NCBI RefSeq assembly: GCF_002879865.1
Contig: NZ_PNXY01000001.1
Coordinates: 310,001 to 374,000 of the forward strand
Origin: Paraburkholderia rhynchosiae
GTDB lineage: Bacteria; Pseudomonadota; Gammaproteobacteria; Burkholderiales; Burkholderiaceae
Direction: 5' to 3'
DNA length: 64,000 bases
Within the stretch, counting starts at the first letter, position 1, and each line of letters starts with the position of its first letter. Below the pieces are notes generated by a model. The model was not told where the DNA came from, made no database searches, and was given only the letters and a program-made list of their open reading frames with translations. Shown one piece after another: positions 1 through 8,482 of this stretch. Made by a program: the position numbers and the translations under genes.

Positions 1-1272
1 TGCAGCAAGGCCGGCGGCCTGACCGTGATCGTGCTGGTGCTGATGGGCGTGGCACTGGACTATGTCGTGTATCCCGCCGAGCAGGCGCGCTTTGCCATCG
101 TTCGGCTGCTGACGAGCGCAATTATCGGCCTGGCATTGCTCTCGTTTTACACGGAAACCGGCAAACGCCACGTGCAGGTCATCACCTTCGTCTGGCTGCT
201 GTTGCCGCAGGCAATGATCTCCTGGATGATTTATGCCACGCAGGGCGAGCAGTCGCTGTTCTATGCCGGGCTGATGCTGACAATTTTTGCGGTCGGCATC
301 CTGTTCCCGGCCGGCTATTGGCAGACGCTGGCATTCGGCCTGGCCACGGTGGGGTTCTACTACATCGCCTGCGTGGTCCATCCGGGCGGCATACAGAACT
401 CAAGCAAGTTTCTGTTCCAGCTGATCCTGATCTTCTTCTGCGCGTTGGCCAGCTCCATTTACACGTACTTCAACGAGAAGGGCCGTTTCCAGCTGTTCCG
501 GTTAAAGGATGAGGTGGCGCACAAAAACGACCAGCTCGCCCGTACCAATGAAAGCCTGGCGCAGATCAAGGGCCAGTTGCTGCAGCAGGAGAAGATGGCG
601 GCAATCGGTACGTTGTCCGCGGGGCTGCTTCACGAGGTCAACAACCCGGTGAACTTTTGCCTGATGGCCATCGAAATAGCCATGGAGGAACCGCAGGCCA
701 AAGACAGCCCGTCGCTGATGGAGTGCCTGATGGATGTCAAGCAAGGCATGCAACGCATCCAGCATATCGTGTCGGACCTGAAGACCTTCGCCTACCGCAA
801 GCCCGGCGCGGCGGCAGACGACGTGCCGTTCCTGTTCGAGAAGGCCCTCGACTCGTCGATACGGCTGAGCGCACATGAGCTGCGCGGCGTGAGCGTCACG
901 CGCGAGCTGCCCGGCGACACCCTTGTGCTGGGCGACGAAGCCGCCATCATCGGCGTGCTCATCAACCTGTTCTCGAATGCCGCTCTGGCCATGCACAAGG
1001 CCGGCACCGTATCGCCGCGGGTCCATGTCACGGCGCAATGGCACGACGACCGGTTGCACGTGAATGTGCGCGACAACGGCCCGGGGATCGCCGCGGAGAA
1101 TCTGGCGCGAGTGTTCGAACCGTTCTTCACTACCCGCGAAGTCGGCCAGGGCTTGGGCCTTGGCCTCTCGATCAGCTATGCGGTGGTGGAGCGGCACGGC
1201 GGCACACTGTTCGCGGAAAGCCAGTTGGGCGAGTGGACCGCGTTCAACTTCGATCTGCCGCGTGCGGAGTGA
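1..1272 (+). CDS. Membrane sensor histidine kinase (5' end outside window)
   Basis: Autophosphorylating sensor kinase, probably the input of the signalling cassette that follows. The frame is open to base 1, so the true start may lie upstream; the first start codon inside the window is GTG at 25. Counting from there, about 150 residues form five or six hydrophobic segments, followed by a coiled linker (~155-195). The DHp H-box LLHEVNNPVN has its histidine near residue 203. The N-box LINLFSNAALAM, the G1 box DNGPGIAAENL and the glycine-rich GLGLGLSISY follow, so the catalytic core is complete and no receiver is attached. The next gene, a receiver protein, starts 7 bases downstream, so co-transcription is likely. 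The signal sensed is unknown. Confidence 0.88.
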   Translation, partial: CSKAGGLTVIVLVLMGVALDYVVYPAEQARFAIVRLLTSAIIGLALLSFYTETGKRHVQVITFVWLLLPQAMISWMIYATQGEQSLFYAGLMLTIFAVGILFPAGYWQTLAFGLATVGFYYIACVVHPGGIQNSSKFLFQLILIFFCALASSIYTYFNEKGRFQLFRLKDEVAHKNDQLARTNESLAQIKGQLLQQEKMAAIGTLSAGLLHEVNNPVNFCLMAIEIAMEEPQAKDSPSLMECLMDVKQGMQRIQHIVSDLKTFAYRKPGAAADDVPFLFEKALDSSIRLSAHELRGVSVTRELPGDTLVLGDEAAIIGVLINLFSNAALAMHKAGTVSPRVHVTAQWHDDRLHVNVRDNGPGIAAENLARVFEPFFTTREVGQGLGLGLSISYAVVERHGGTLFAESQLGEWTAFNFDLPRAE

Positions 1273-1279
1273 CGTCGAG

Positions 1280-1681
1280 ATGAGAGATACGCAGCAAGCG
1301 CGGCAGACGATCCTCTATGTCGACGATGAGGAGTTGGCCCGCAAATACTTTGCGCGCGCGGCCGGCAGTGACTATGAGGTGCTGCTCGCCAGCGGCGCGG
1401 ACGAGGCCATGTCGATTCTGCGCCGCGACGCACGGGTGGCGGTCCTCGTGACCGACTTCCGCATGCCGGGCCGGCACGGCGACGACCTGCTGCGGCAGGT
1501 TGCTCAGGAGTATCCGCATCTCGTGCGAATCCTGGTGACAGCCTACACGGATAACAACGCGCTGCTGGGAGCGGCCAATTTTGGCGAGGTGTTCCGAATC
1601 CTGGAGAAACCGCTAGGCGTGGGCACGGTCCGCGAGGTGCTGGCATCAGCGACGACAGCCGCGGTATCGCGCCCGAGGTGA
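1280..1681 (+). CDS. Stand-alone response regulator receiver
   Basis: A single CheY-like receiver domain of 133 residues. The acidic pair is D15-D16, the predicted phospho-acceptor D59 lies in VLVTDFRMPG, the conserved Thr is T87 and the conserved Lys is K110 in ILEKP. There is no output domain. I chose the ATG at 1280 because translation from it begins directly with the receiver fold; the frame stays open further upstream but overlaps the kinase. The reading frame ends just as a kinase ATP-binding fragment begins in another frame (1642-1866). The protein is therefore probably the surviving front half of a former receiver-kinase hybrid. Whether it now acts alone is inference. Confidence 0.8.
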   Translation: MRDTQQARQTILYVDDEELARKYFARAAGSDYEVLLASGADEAMSILRRDARVAVLVTDFRMPGRHGDDLLRQVAQEYPHLVRILVTAYTDNNALLGAANFGEVFRILEKPLGVGTVREVLASATTAAVSRPR

Positions 1682-1866
1682 TGCACCGCTTGCTGGTGGA
1701 GCCAGCTATCGCGAACGCCGGCGTAAGCGGCTTCGGCATGATTTTCTGCTACCGCGTCATGCAGTCCTTCGGGGGTATCCGGATCGCATCCCCGTGCGGC
1801 GCCGGCACGACGGTGACGCTGGAATTTCCAAATTTGAAGGGTCGAATGCACAGGAGTTACCAATGA
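1642..1866 (+). pseudogene. Histidine kinase HATPase_c remnant (C-terminal end)
   Basis: The last ~70 residues of a histidine kinase catalytic domain are readable in the frame beginning at 1642. A G1-like box reads DDSRGIAPEVMHRL (from 1651), then GFGMIFCYRVMQSFGG, then GAGTTVTLEFP, which is the usual end of HATPase_c. No DHp domain, H-box or N-box precedes it, and the frame differs from that of the receiver it runs out of. Its TGA overlaps the ATG of the next gene by four bases (ATGA). A short peptide could be made from the ATG at 1678 or 1681, but it could not be a kinase. I read this as the tail of a gene that lost its middle. Confidence 0.72.
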
Positions 1867-2897
1867 GCAACACGATTGCCAACCAGACACCGCCCCCGGC
1901 GATTCTGTTCGTTGATGACGAAGCCACCGCGGTCAAATACTTCGAGCGCGCCATCGGCGCGATCGCGCCGGTGGTGACGGGCGCCTCCGTGGAGGACGGC
2001 AAGGCAATGCTGGATGCCCACGCTTCCAGCCTGGCCGTGCTGGTGTCCGACCAGCGCATGCCGGGCGAACATGGCAACGAACTTCTGCGCTATGCGCGAG
2101 ATCGCTATCCCCATATCGTCCGGATTCTGACGACGGCCTATTCGGAGCTGGACCAGACCGTCGAGGCCGTCAATCAAGGCCAGATCCATCGCTACATCAA
2201 GAAGCCGTGGGACATCACCGCGCTACGCATGGAGATGAAGCAGGCGCTGGAGCTGTCGGGACTGCGCAAGGAACGCGACCAACTCGTGCGCGAGAAGCTT
2301 GGCGTGCTGCAGACGCAGACGGTGGCCACCCGCATCGGGACGGTTCACACGCTCTGCGCCAGCCTGGTCGGCCCGGGCCGTTTTCAGCCGGTGGAAACCT
2401 ATCTTGCCGGCACCGAACTGGCGGGTACGCGCAATGCGGAGCCGGACTGGCAGCGGATGGACTACGCCGACGTGGTGCTTGCCGAGAGTGAATGCAGCGG
2501 CAGCTTCGGCCACGCGGTCAGCACGCGCTTGATGGAGCTGCGTGCGCACAATGCAGGGCGCAGCGTTGCCGACGCGGTGCAGGTCTTCAGTGAAGCCCTC
2601 GGCGCCATGGTACGCGGCGGTGGCGATGCGCTGATCTGGACTTCGCCGACCACGCTGAGCGAGTTCCTCACCCGCCCGGTGGGTCAGGCCGTATCGGCCG
2701 AGCACGCTGCCTGGCTGGCCTGCCTACTGTGGCTGGAAGAAGCCGGCGGCGCCCTGCAGTTTGTGCGTGAAGGCGACACCATCGTCTGCCGACCCGGTAC
2801 ACGGGCTGCCAGTTTTGCGGCCGACCGCCTGGCAGTGTGGATCGAGCGTTTCCTGGAGCCGGTGTTCGACCAGGCGAATGGAACAATCCGCGCTTGA
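1863..2897 (+). CDS. Response regulator with uncharacterised C-terminal domain
   Basis: A 344-residue protein with an N-terminal receiver domain (residues ~12-125): acidic pair in FVDDE, predicted phospho-acceptor D63 in VLVSDQRMPG, and the conserved Lys in YIKKPW. After a helical linker (ELSGLRKERDQLVREK) come ~210 residues without a DNA-binding, GGDEF, EAL or HD motif that I recognise. That part contains GPGRFQPVETYL and could be a degenerate kinase dimerisation and ATPase module or a protein-interaction output. The ATG overlaps the stop of the upstream kinase remnant, which suggests translational coupling within one operon. The target is unknown. Confidence 0.78.
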   Translation: MSNTIANQTPPPAILFVDDEATAVKYFERAIGAIAPVVTGASVEDGKAMLDAHASSLAVLVSDQRMPGEHGNELLRYARDRYPHIVRILTTAYSELDQTVEAVNQGQIHRYIKKPWDITALRMEMKQALELSGLRKERDQLVREKLGVLQTQTVATRIGTVHTLCASLVGPGRFQPVETYLAGTELAGTRNAEPDWQRMDYADVVLAESECSGSFGHAVSTRLMELRAHNAGRSVADAVQVFSEALGAMVRGGGDALIWTSPTTLSEFLTRPVGQAVSAEHAAWLACLLWLEEAGGALQFVREGDTIVCRPGTRAASFAADRLAVWIERFLEPVFDQANGTIRA

Positions 2898-3007
2898 AAG
2901 GACGCAACAGGCGGTGATCGGGTCGTAAGGCCACAGGGCGAATGACCGCTGCACGTGGAGAAAAACGTCGGGCTAGGCGAGTGTTGAGCGGCCGGGAGGG
3001 GGTCGAC

Positions 3008-4303
3008 TCATCCTAAACTGTCCGCTAACACGGCCATTGCGGCAGCGTCGCGTTGCTGGTGCGGTCGGGCAACCTCGCCGTGCCCGGGGACCGACTCATA
3101 CTGGTAGATCAGGTCACGAAGTTGTGGGTAGATCTGCTTGCGCCAACTGGTGCCCGAGAAGATACCGTAGTGGCCGCATCCCGCGACGGTGATCCGATGC
3201 TTGCGCGACGTGTCGATAGCCGCGCAGAGATCGTGTGCGGCGTGGGTCTGGCCGGGCCCGCAAATATCGTCCCGCTCCCCTTCGATCGTGATCAAGGCCG
3301 TGCTATGGATGGTATGCGGACGCACCTGTTCGCCGCGCACTGACCACGTGCCGCGGGCCAGGCAATATTCCTGGAAAACTACGCGCACGGTCTCGAGATA
3401 ATAGTCGGCGGCCATGTCGAGCACGGCGTTGTACTCGTCGTAGAAACGCCGATGGGTGGCCGCCGCCGCGGCGTTGCCCGCGGACACGTCGAAATAGTAG
3501 TTCAGGTGCGCTTCCAGATGGCGATCGGGATTCATAGCCACGAACGCGGTGTGCTGGCGGAAGCCCGGATACACGCGGCGACCAGCGCCGGCGTGCGGGT
3601 GCGGCACCGTGTCGATCAGGGTGCGCGTGAACCAGTCGAGCGGTTTGCTCACAGCCAGATCATTGACTGCGGTCGGACTGCGGCGCGCGTCGATCGGGCC
3701 GCCCATCAGGGTCATGCTCCTCGGCGTATGCTGGCCCTGGTCCGCCATTAGTGCGACGGCTCCGAGCACCGGGACGGTCGACTGGCACACCGACACGACA
3801 TGAACTTCCGGACCCAGAAAGTCGATGAACTCGCGGACATAGGCGACGTAGTCGTCAAGACCGAAGGTTCCCTCAGCGAGCGGCACCTGCCGGGCATCGA
3901 GCCAGTCAGTGATATAGACGTTGAAATCCGGCAGCATCGTCCGGACCGTGTCGCGCAACAGGGTGGCGTGATGCCCCGATAGTGGCGCGACGATCAGGAC
4001 GACCGGCTGCGCGCACTGTATCGCGCGTTCGAAGCGAAGCAGGCGGCAGAACGCCTTCTCCAGGGCCACGGTTTCCGTCACCGCGACCTGCTCGCCATCG
4101 ATCGCGGTTTCCGTCAGACCGAACTGAGGCTTGGGGTAGCGCTTGCATAGCCGTACCAGCAGTTCGCAGCCGGCGGCGAACATGTTCGAGGGTGTGGTGT
4201 GCCGGGCGTTCTCGCCCGGCTTAAGGAGGTGGGCGGTGGTTTGAAGCCAGGGAAGCAACGGTGCCCAGACCGCGTTTTGCCATTCGTGCAACTCGTAGAA
4301 CAT
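3008..4303 (-). CDS. phaZ: Intracellular poly(3-hydroxybutyrate) depolymerase
   Basis: Mobilises stored PHB granules in the cytoplasm by hydrolysing the polymer. The 431-residue sequence matches the PhaZ1-type family of Ralstonia and Burkholderia along its length: a start like MFYELHEWQ, APLSGHHATLLRDTVR, ITDWLDAR, the nucleophile elbow SVCQST (Cys near residue 173), MGGPIDARRSPTAVN, YPGFRQH and the C-terminal His motif GCGHYGIFSG. The family uses a Cys rather than a Ser nucleophile, which fits. I chose the start at 4303 because the family begins there; an in-frame ATG at 4327 adds eight residues that the family lacks. It converges with the regulator gene upstream. No phasin or synthase gene is adjacent. 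Confidence 0.92.
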   Translation of the reverse strand: MFYELHEWQNAVWAPLLPWLQTTAHLLKPGENARHTTPSNMFAAGCELLVRLCKRYPKPQFGLTETAIDGEQVAVTETVALEKAFCRLLRFERAIQCAQPVVLIVAPLSGHHATLLRDTVRTMLPDFNVYITDWLDARQVPLAEGTFGLDDYVAYVREFIDFLGPEVHVVSVCQSTVPVLGAVALMADQGQHTPRSMTLMGGPIDARRSPTAVNDLAVSKPLDWFTRTLIDTVPHPHAGAGRRVYPGFRQHTAFVAMNPDRHLEAHLNYYFDVSAGNAAAAATHRRFYDEYNAVLDMAADYYLETVRVVFQEYCLARGTWSVRGEQVRPHTIHSTALITIEGERDDICGPGQTHAAHDLCAAIDTSRKHRITVAGCGHYGIFSGTSWRKQIYPQLRDLIYQYESVPGHGEVARPHQQRDAAAMAVLADSLG

Positions 4304-4798
4304 GCATAGCCCAGAGGATTGAATCATGTCGTCACGTGGATTTGATGCCCTTGTCTGGGGTCAGCTGGCCAACGTGTTCAGCAGTTGCGCCGCGTTCATC
4401 GGAGTCCGAGTGGTCGCCCGCACGACGTGCTGCGCTCGAGCGCGGCGAACGCTAATCGTAGTCGAGCTTGCCAATAGTTTTGACGGGGAAGCGCTGATAT
4501 TGGTGTACGGAAAGAATGATTACTCTGTAAGGAATTCCCCAGTGCAGCAATTGAAACACTGCCCTTGATCTGGGTGACGAAACCGGGCAAGGCGAACGCG
4601 GCGGCAGCGAGCGCAGCGGCGCATTGAGCGGGTGATCTCCTCCGTCCTCCTGTCGACGCTGAATACCCATGCCTGAGGCGCTTTCAATGGCGTCGCCTCA
4701 GGTCGCACTCAACTTCCGGATTCGTCTGCCGATATAACGATGGGCGCCGCAGCCTGGCTTGCTGCCCACATATACAACAGCAAAACGACCAGAACGAC
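4304..4798. other. Intergenic stretch, no supported gene
   Basis: Nearly 500 bases between phaZ (leftward) and the first lipoprotein gene (rightward) must hold both promoters. Short ORFs exist on both strands. The minus-strand frames over 4400-4700 contain protein-like runs such as LPGFVTQIKGS, but none has a good start, ribosome site or recognisable family. It may be a decayed gene end; I cannot show it. Confidence 0.4.
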
Positions 4799-5356
4799 AT
4801 GACCTATCCGAGAAGACTTATATTCTTCGCGCCACTGACCATGCTTGCTGCATGTTCGGTGGTGGCGACGCCCTACTCCCCTTCCGTCGAAAACATCCAG
4901 ACGCTCAAAAACGCCTCGCCTGTGCACGCGCGCATTGGCGACTTTCAGAGCCAGGACGGCGGCAGCAATCGCTACCCCGTACCGGTGCGCGCCAACGTAA
5001 TGCGCTCGCCCGTTGGCAAGTCGTTCGCCGATTACCTCTCGAACGCCGTTACGCAGGAGCTGACGCTCGCCGGCACGCTTTCACCGTCGGCATCGGTCGA
5101 ACTCGACGGGATACTCCTTGAAAACAGCGTTGACGTCGGTATTGGCACGGGCGTGGGAACCATGTCGGCGCGTTTCGTCGTCAAGCGCAACGATGCAGTG
5201 CGTTACGACCAGGTGAAAACCGTGCGCGGCGAATGGGATTCGTCATTCGCGGCAGCGATCGCCGTACCCAGAGCCACCCAGCAATACCCGCTCATCGTAC
5301 AGAAGCTGCTTGGCGCCCTGTATTCGGATCCGGCGTTTATCAGCGCCATCCGCTAA
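4799..5356 (+). CDS. Putative outer-membrane lipoprotein
   Basis: A 185-residue exported lipoprotein. The signal peptide MTYPRRLIFFAPLTMLAAC ends in a lipobox (LAAC) with the lipidated Cys at residue 19. Ser at +2 favours outer-membrane sorting by the usual rule. The mature part is a compact mixed domain without a catalytic motif that I recognise, with GTGVGTMSARFVV and a C-terminal SDPAFISAIR. It lies 27 bases upstream of a second lipoprotein gene on the same strand, so the two are probably co-transcribed. The function is unknown. Confidence 0.75.
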   Translation: MTYPRRLIFFAPLTMLAACSVVATPYSPSVENIQTLKNASPVHARIGDFQSQDGGSNRYPVPVRANVMRSPVGKSFADYLSNAVTQELTLAGTLSPSASVELDGILLENSVDVGIGTGVGTMSARFVVKRNDAVRYDQVKTVRGEWDSSFAAAIAVPRATQQYPLIVQKLLGALYSDPAFISAIR

Positions 5357-5383
5357 GACCACTCGACACAAGGACCCATTCCC

Positions 5384-5980
5384 ATGAAATTCAGCAATGT
5401 ACTGCGCGCCGCATGCGCCGCCGGCATTATCGCGTTCCTGTCTGGCTGCGCACACGACATTACAATCTCCGGCGACAATGCCTCGCTCGTTTCGAAGACG
5501 GCCTCGCCGATCAACAAGACCGTCGGTCTCGTGATTACTGATGAACAGCGCAGCAAGGAAGTCGTCTCGCCCGGCGGCGGCGGTGACAAGGTCGCCTACA
5601 AGCCGTATCACGACCTCGAATTGCCGATCTACCTCGAACTGAGCAATGTTTTCAAGGACGTCGTAAAGCTGAATTCGGCGCCCGATGCCACGACTTCGCA
5701 GTCGAAGAACCTGAGCTATATCGTCACGCCGACGATTACCACCACTTCATCTTCGGGAAGCCTGCTCACGTGGCCGCCCACCGACTTTACAGTGACGCTC
5801 GAGTGCACGGTGACCGACCCGACCGGCAAGCTGGTAACGAAGAAAGCGGTAACGGGCTCCGGCCATGCTGAGTTCAGTGAGTTCAAGCGCAACTTTGGGC
5901 TGGCCGCCCAACGCGCAACGCTCGACGCAGTTCAAAAGATGCAGTCGGCGATGCAGGAAACGGCTGAACTTCGTCAGTAA
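5384..5980 (+). CDS. Putative lipoprotein
   Basis: A 198-residue protein with a type II signal peptide ending in LSGC (Cys at residue 22). The mature sequence begins AHDITISGDNAS and continues as a soluble domain rich in Ser and Thr, with a helical C-terminus (AAQRATLDAVQKMQSAMQ). Together with the preceding lipoprotein it forms a two-gene unit; an RBS-like AAGGA lies upstream of the ATG. No enzyme motif is visible and the function is unknown. A role in envelope assembly is only a guess from location. Confidence 0.75.
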   Translation: MKFSNVLRAACAAGIIAFLSGCAHDITISGDNASLVSKTASPINKTVGLVITDEQRSKEVVSPGGGGDKVAYKPYHDLELPIYLELSNVFKDVVKLNSAPDATTSQSKNLSYIVTPTITTTSSSGSLLTWPPTDFTVTLECTVTDPTGKLVTKKAVTGSGHAEFSEFKRNFGLAAQRATLDAVQKMQSAMQETAELRQ

Positions 5981-6122
5981 TCAACTGGTAGCAGATGCCG
6001 GCGAGGCGCTGAAGGCACTCGACAATCGAATCGGCGAAGCGATGCTCCAGCGCGCGGCGCAAAAGCAATAGCGCAGACAGAGCGCAACCGATGCGGGCCG
6101 ATTCCGCAGCGGTTGAAAATGG

Positions 6123-6160
6123 ATCGACGCGCCGCCACGGTTAAATGGCGGCGCGTCGAT
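6123..6160. terminator. Hairpin between convergent genes
   Basis: A perfect 15-bp inverted repeat (6123-6137 and 6146-6160) with an 8-base loop lies between the rightward lipoprotein gene and the leftward GH-like gene. The stem is very GC-rich with no clear T-run, so it is a plausible but imperfect two-way transcription stop. Confidence 0.6.
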
Positions 6161-6196
6161 AGTCGCCAGCGCGGTGCGCTGTCGCTTGATGCGCGC

Positions 6197-8482
6197 TTAC
6201 TGACCGGTGTAGCCGAGCGGAACAGTCGAATTGTTCTGGGCGACCGTCGCGTTATTCGACACGATGTACTGCGGCACTTCGGTAAGCGTCAACGTGACCG
6301 AACCATTGCTATACGGAACGGTGCTGACATTGCCGTATCCGTCGATCTTCGTCACATTGCCCGACGTGCCTGCGCCGTCGACCTGCAGCGAGTAGCTGGT
6401 CGAGTACGTCTGGCTGTAGACGCCGTTGCTCGTGGGCCATTGCGCATTGCTGTGCGCCCATGCCGCCGTCACGACCTTGCCGTTGCCGAGTTGCTGGAAC
6501 GAATACGCAAACGTGCCGGACGGCGTACCCTTGACGCGACCCAAGGTATTGGTGCCGTCGAGAACGCGCGTCATCGTAGCGAAGGCCATTGCCTCGGGCT
6601 TCGGCGACAGATTGGTAGCACCGAACGCACCCTGTGCGTTGTTCAGGTCGAAGAACGCGCCGTAGCCGACTTCGCCCGGATAGTCCGGACCGTAGAAGAA
6701 CGTCGTGACCTGCGCCCCGCCGCCGAGCACGATGATGTGCGCACGCACGCCCACTGCCGCATGGGCAAACAACTGGTTCTGCGACGGTACCGTCGGACCA
6801 TAGTTGAGGCCAGGATCGTAGCTCACGCCCGCTTCCGTGAAGAAGAGCTTCATGTTCGGCTTGCCCGCCTGCATGACCGAACGCAACTGGGTCATCTGGT
6901 TGTCGAGCGCATTGGCCTGGTTCGCCGGATCCGGATCGGCGTCCTGCAATTCCGGCGGATGCGCCGGATAGGTGCCGGCATTCCAGTAGCCATGCGTTGA
7001 AACCGCGTCGATGTAATTCCACAAGCCGAGCGCGCCGAACTTCTTCAGATAGCCGGTCGTGCAGGTGTCGCAATTCGACGCAAACGGGTTGCCCGTGCCC
7101 ATCACGATAGCGTTGGGATCGGTCGAGTGAATGCCCTGGTAAGCGGCCTTATACATGGCGACGAAGTTCGCGTCGCTATCCGCCCAGCCGAGGCTCGGCT
7201 CCCACGTCACCTGATAATAGTTCTTCTGCTGATTCGGATAGTTCGCAGCACGAATCGAACTCGTGTCGGTGCCGACTTTCGCCATGAAGTTCTGGAACTC
7301 TGGCATGTTCGACGGCGCATAGTAGCTGTCGTTGTACTGACCGGTCTTCGAATCCCAGGCGGGTAAGCCGTCAAGACGCACAATGCGCATCTGGTCGGGA
7401 TTAGCCTTGTAGAAAGGATCGAGGTCGTTCACGCTAGGCGTATAAGTGTTGGGGCCGTTGGGTTCCATCGCCGATACCTGACGGTCGTCGATCGTCCACG
7501 AGATGCCGAGCGCGTGCAGCGCCGCGATATTGCCGTTGAAGCCCTGCATGCCGAAGCGATGCTGGTCCTGATGCGCATAGGTAACCGTGCCGATCGCCGA
7601 ACTCAGGTCGGGCAGCACACCGAAGGTCGCAATGCCCGTGGGTCGCGTGCCGCTTCGAGGCAGTGTGCCGCCGTTGGAGCGCAACGTCGCAGTGAGTGCG
7701 CCGTAGCCGGCCCACGTCGACTTGCACGACAGCGTGTTGGTTTGCACGCCGGAGTTGACCGCGAAACTGCCCTGCGTCTTGATCGCTCCATTCGAGTCGG
7801 CCACGGACCAGACGACGGTATCGGCGTTCGCCGCGTTCGTCGTAATGGCGATCTTGAACGCTGCGTTGTTCGGGAAGACGCGCAGACCGTCGGTGGTCGG
7901 CGTATCGGCGCTGATCACGCCGTTTGCGGTTCCGCCGGCGGTTTGCGTCGGCGTGCCACACGAGATCGTCGCGTTTGGAGTTGCGGACGGGGATGGCGTG
8001 GGCGTCGGAGTCGGAGTCGGAGTCGGAGTTGGTGTCGGTGCAGGCGCAGGCGCAGGTGCAGGTGCAGGTGCAGGTGCAGGTGCAGGTGCAGGCGAAGGTG
8101 CAGGCGCAGGCGCCGGCGCAGGTGCAGGTGCAGGTGCAGGCGCAGGTGCCGGTGCAGGCGTCGCTGCGGCTGCCTTCATCCAGCACGACTTATCGTAGCC
8201 GAATGCCGGGTCGGTTTGCGAAACCGCACCGAGATAACAGCCCACGCCATTGCTGAATGTGCGCGGACTCGTCAACATCGTCGAAGGTGCATCGGGCGGG
8301 ACCGCGCCGAACACCACTGAGGCTGTGCCAAGAAATGAGCACTTGCCATTCTCCTGTGCGCACAGCTTGTATTGCTGACCCGCAACCGTGATCGTGCTGG
8401 CCTGAGCGTGCGCGCTTTCTGCCCCGAACGATGCCAGCATCGTTGTGGCTGCAATCCCGACAAACTTCGAATATCTAACCAT
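6197..8482 (-). CDS. Secreted glycoside-hydrolase-like protein with Ala-Pro/Pro-Thr linker
   Basis: A 761-residue exported protein. Domains in order: signal peptide ending SAHA (~26); a ~70-residue Cys-containing module (CAQENGKCSFLGT ... GVGCYLG ... DKSCW) like small adhesion or binding modules of secreted bacterial proteins; a linker of Ala-Pro repeats then Pro-Thr repeats (~107-170); a Cys-containing beta region starting ISCGTPTQ; a TIM-barrel-like hydrolase domain; and a C-terminal beta domain (SLQVDGAGTSGNVTKIDGYGN). YYQVTWEPS and LFFTEAGVSYD resemble the acid/base and nucleophile glutamates of clan GH-A enzymes. A homologue without the linker lies at 35910-37916. It probably cuts or remodels the EPS made nearby; the substrate is unknown. 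I did not assign a CAZy family. Confidence 0.75.
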   Translation of the reverse strand: MVRYSKFVGIAATTMLASFGAESAHAQASTITVAGQQYKLCAQENGKCSFLGTASVVFGAVPPDAPSTMLTSPRTFSNGVGCYLGAVSQTDPAFGYDKSCWMKAAAATPAPAPAPAPAPAPAPAPAPAPSPAPAPAPAPAPAPAPAPAPTPTPTPTPTPTPTPSPSATPNATISCGTPTQTAGGTANGVISADTPTTDGLRVFPNNAAFKIAITTNAANADTVVWSVADSNGAIKTQGSFAVNSGVQTNTLSCKSTWAGYGALTATLRSNGGTLPRSGTRPTGIATFGVLPDLSSAIGTVTYAHQDQHRFGMQGFNGNIAALHALGISWTIDDRQVSAMEPNGPNTYTPSVNDLDPFYKANPDQMRIVRLDGLPAWDSKTGQYNDSYYAPSNMPEFQNFMAKVGTDTSSIRAANYPNQQKNYYQVTWEPSLGWADSDANFVAMYKAAYQGIHSTDPNAIVMGTGNPFASNCDTCTTGYLKKFGALGLWNYIDAVSTHGYWNAGTYPAHPPELQDADPDPANQANALDNQMTQLRSVMQAGKPNMKLFFTEAGVSYDPGLNYGPTVPSQNQLFAHAAVGVRAHIIVLGGGAQVTTFFYGPDYPGEVGYGAFFDLNNAQGAFGATNLSPKPEAMAFATMTRVLDGTNTLGRVKGTPSGTFAYSFQQLGNGKVVTAAWAHSNAQWPTSNGVYSQTYSTSYSLQVDGAGTSGNVTKIDGYGNVSTVPYSNGSVTLTLTEVPQYIVSNNATVAQNNSTVPLGYTGQ
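7980..8165 (-). repeat. Hexanucleotide repeat tract coding the Ala-Pro/Pro-Thr linker
   Basis: Within the GH-like gene the + strand shows runs of GTCGGA followed by GGTGCA/GGCGCA units, read on the minus strand as Pro-Thr and Ala-Pro dipeptides. Because the unit is 6 bases, slippage changes linker length without a frameshift. The long Gly-Ala ORFs on the opposite strand are by-products of the repeat. Confidence 0.85.

Noticed and set aside
4396..4708. Minus-strand ORFs containing LPGFVTQIKGS as a transposase or small gene
   Set aside because: No ribosome site, no family match that I can name, and the reading shifts between overlapping frames; kept only as an intergenic note.
6123..6160. 15-bp hairpin as a riboswitch or small RNA
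   Set aside because: It is a simple stem between convergent genes, with no leader position and no other structure; a terminator is enough.
7980..8165. Repeat tract as a possible CRISPR array
   Set aside because: The units are 6 bases, adjacent, without spacers, and lie in frame inside a gene.
7514..8320. Gly-Ala or Cys-Arg repeat ORFs across the Ala-Pro linker
   Set aside because: They are other-frame readings of the hexanucleotide repeat and start and end inside the GH-like gene.
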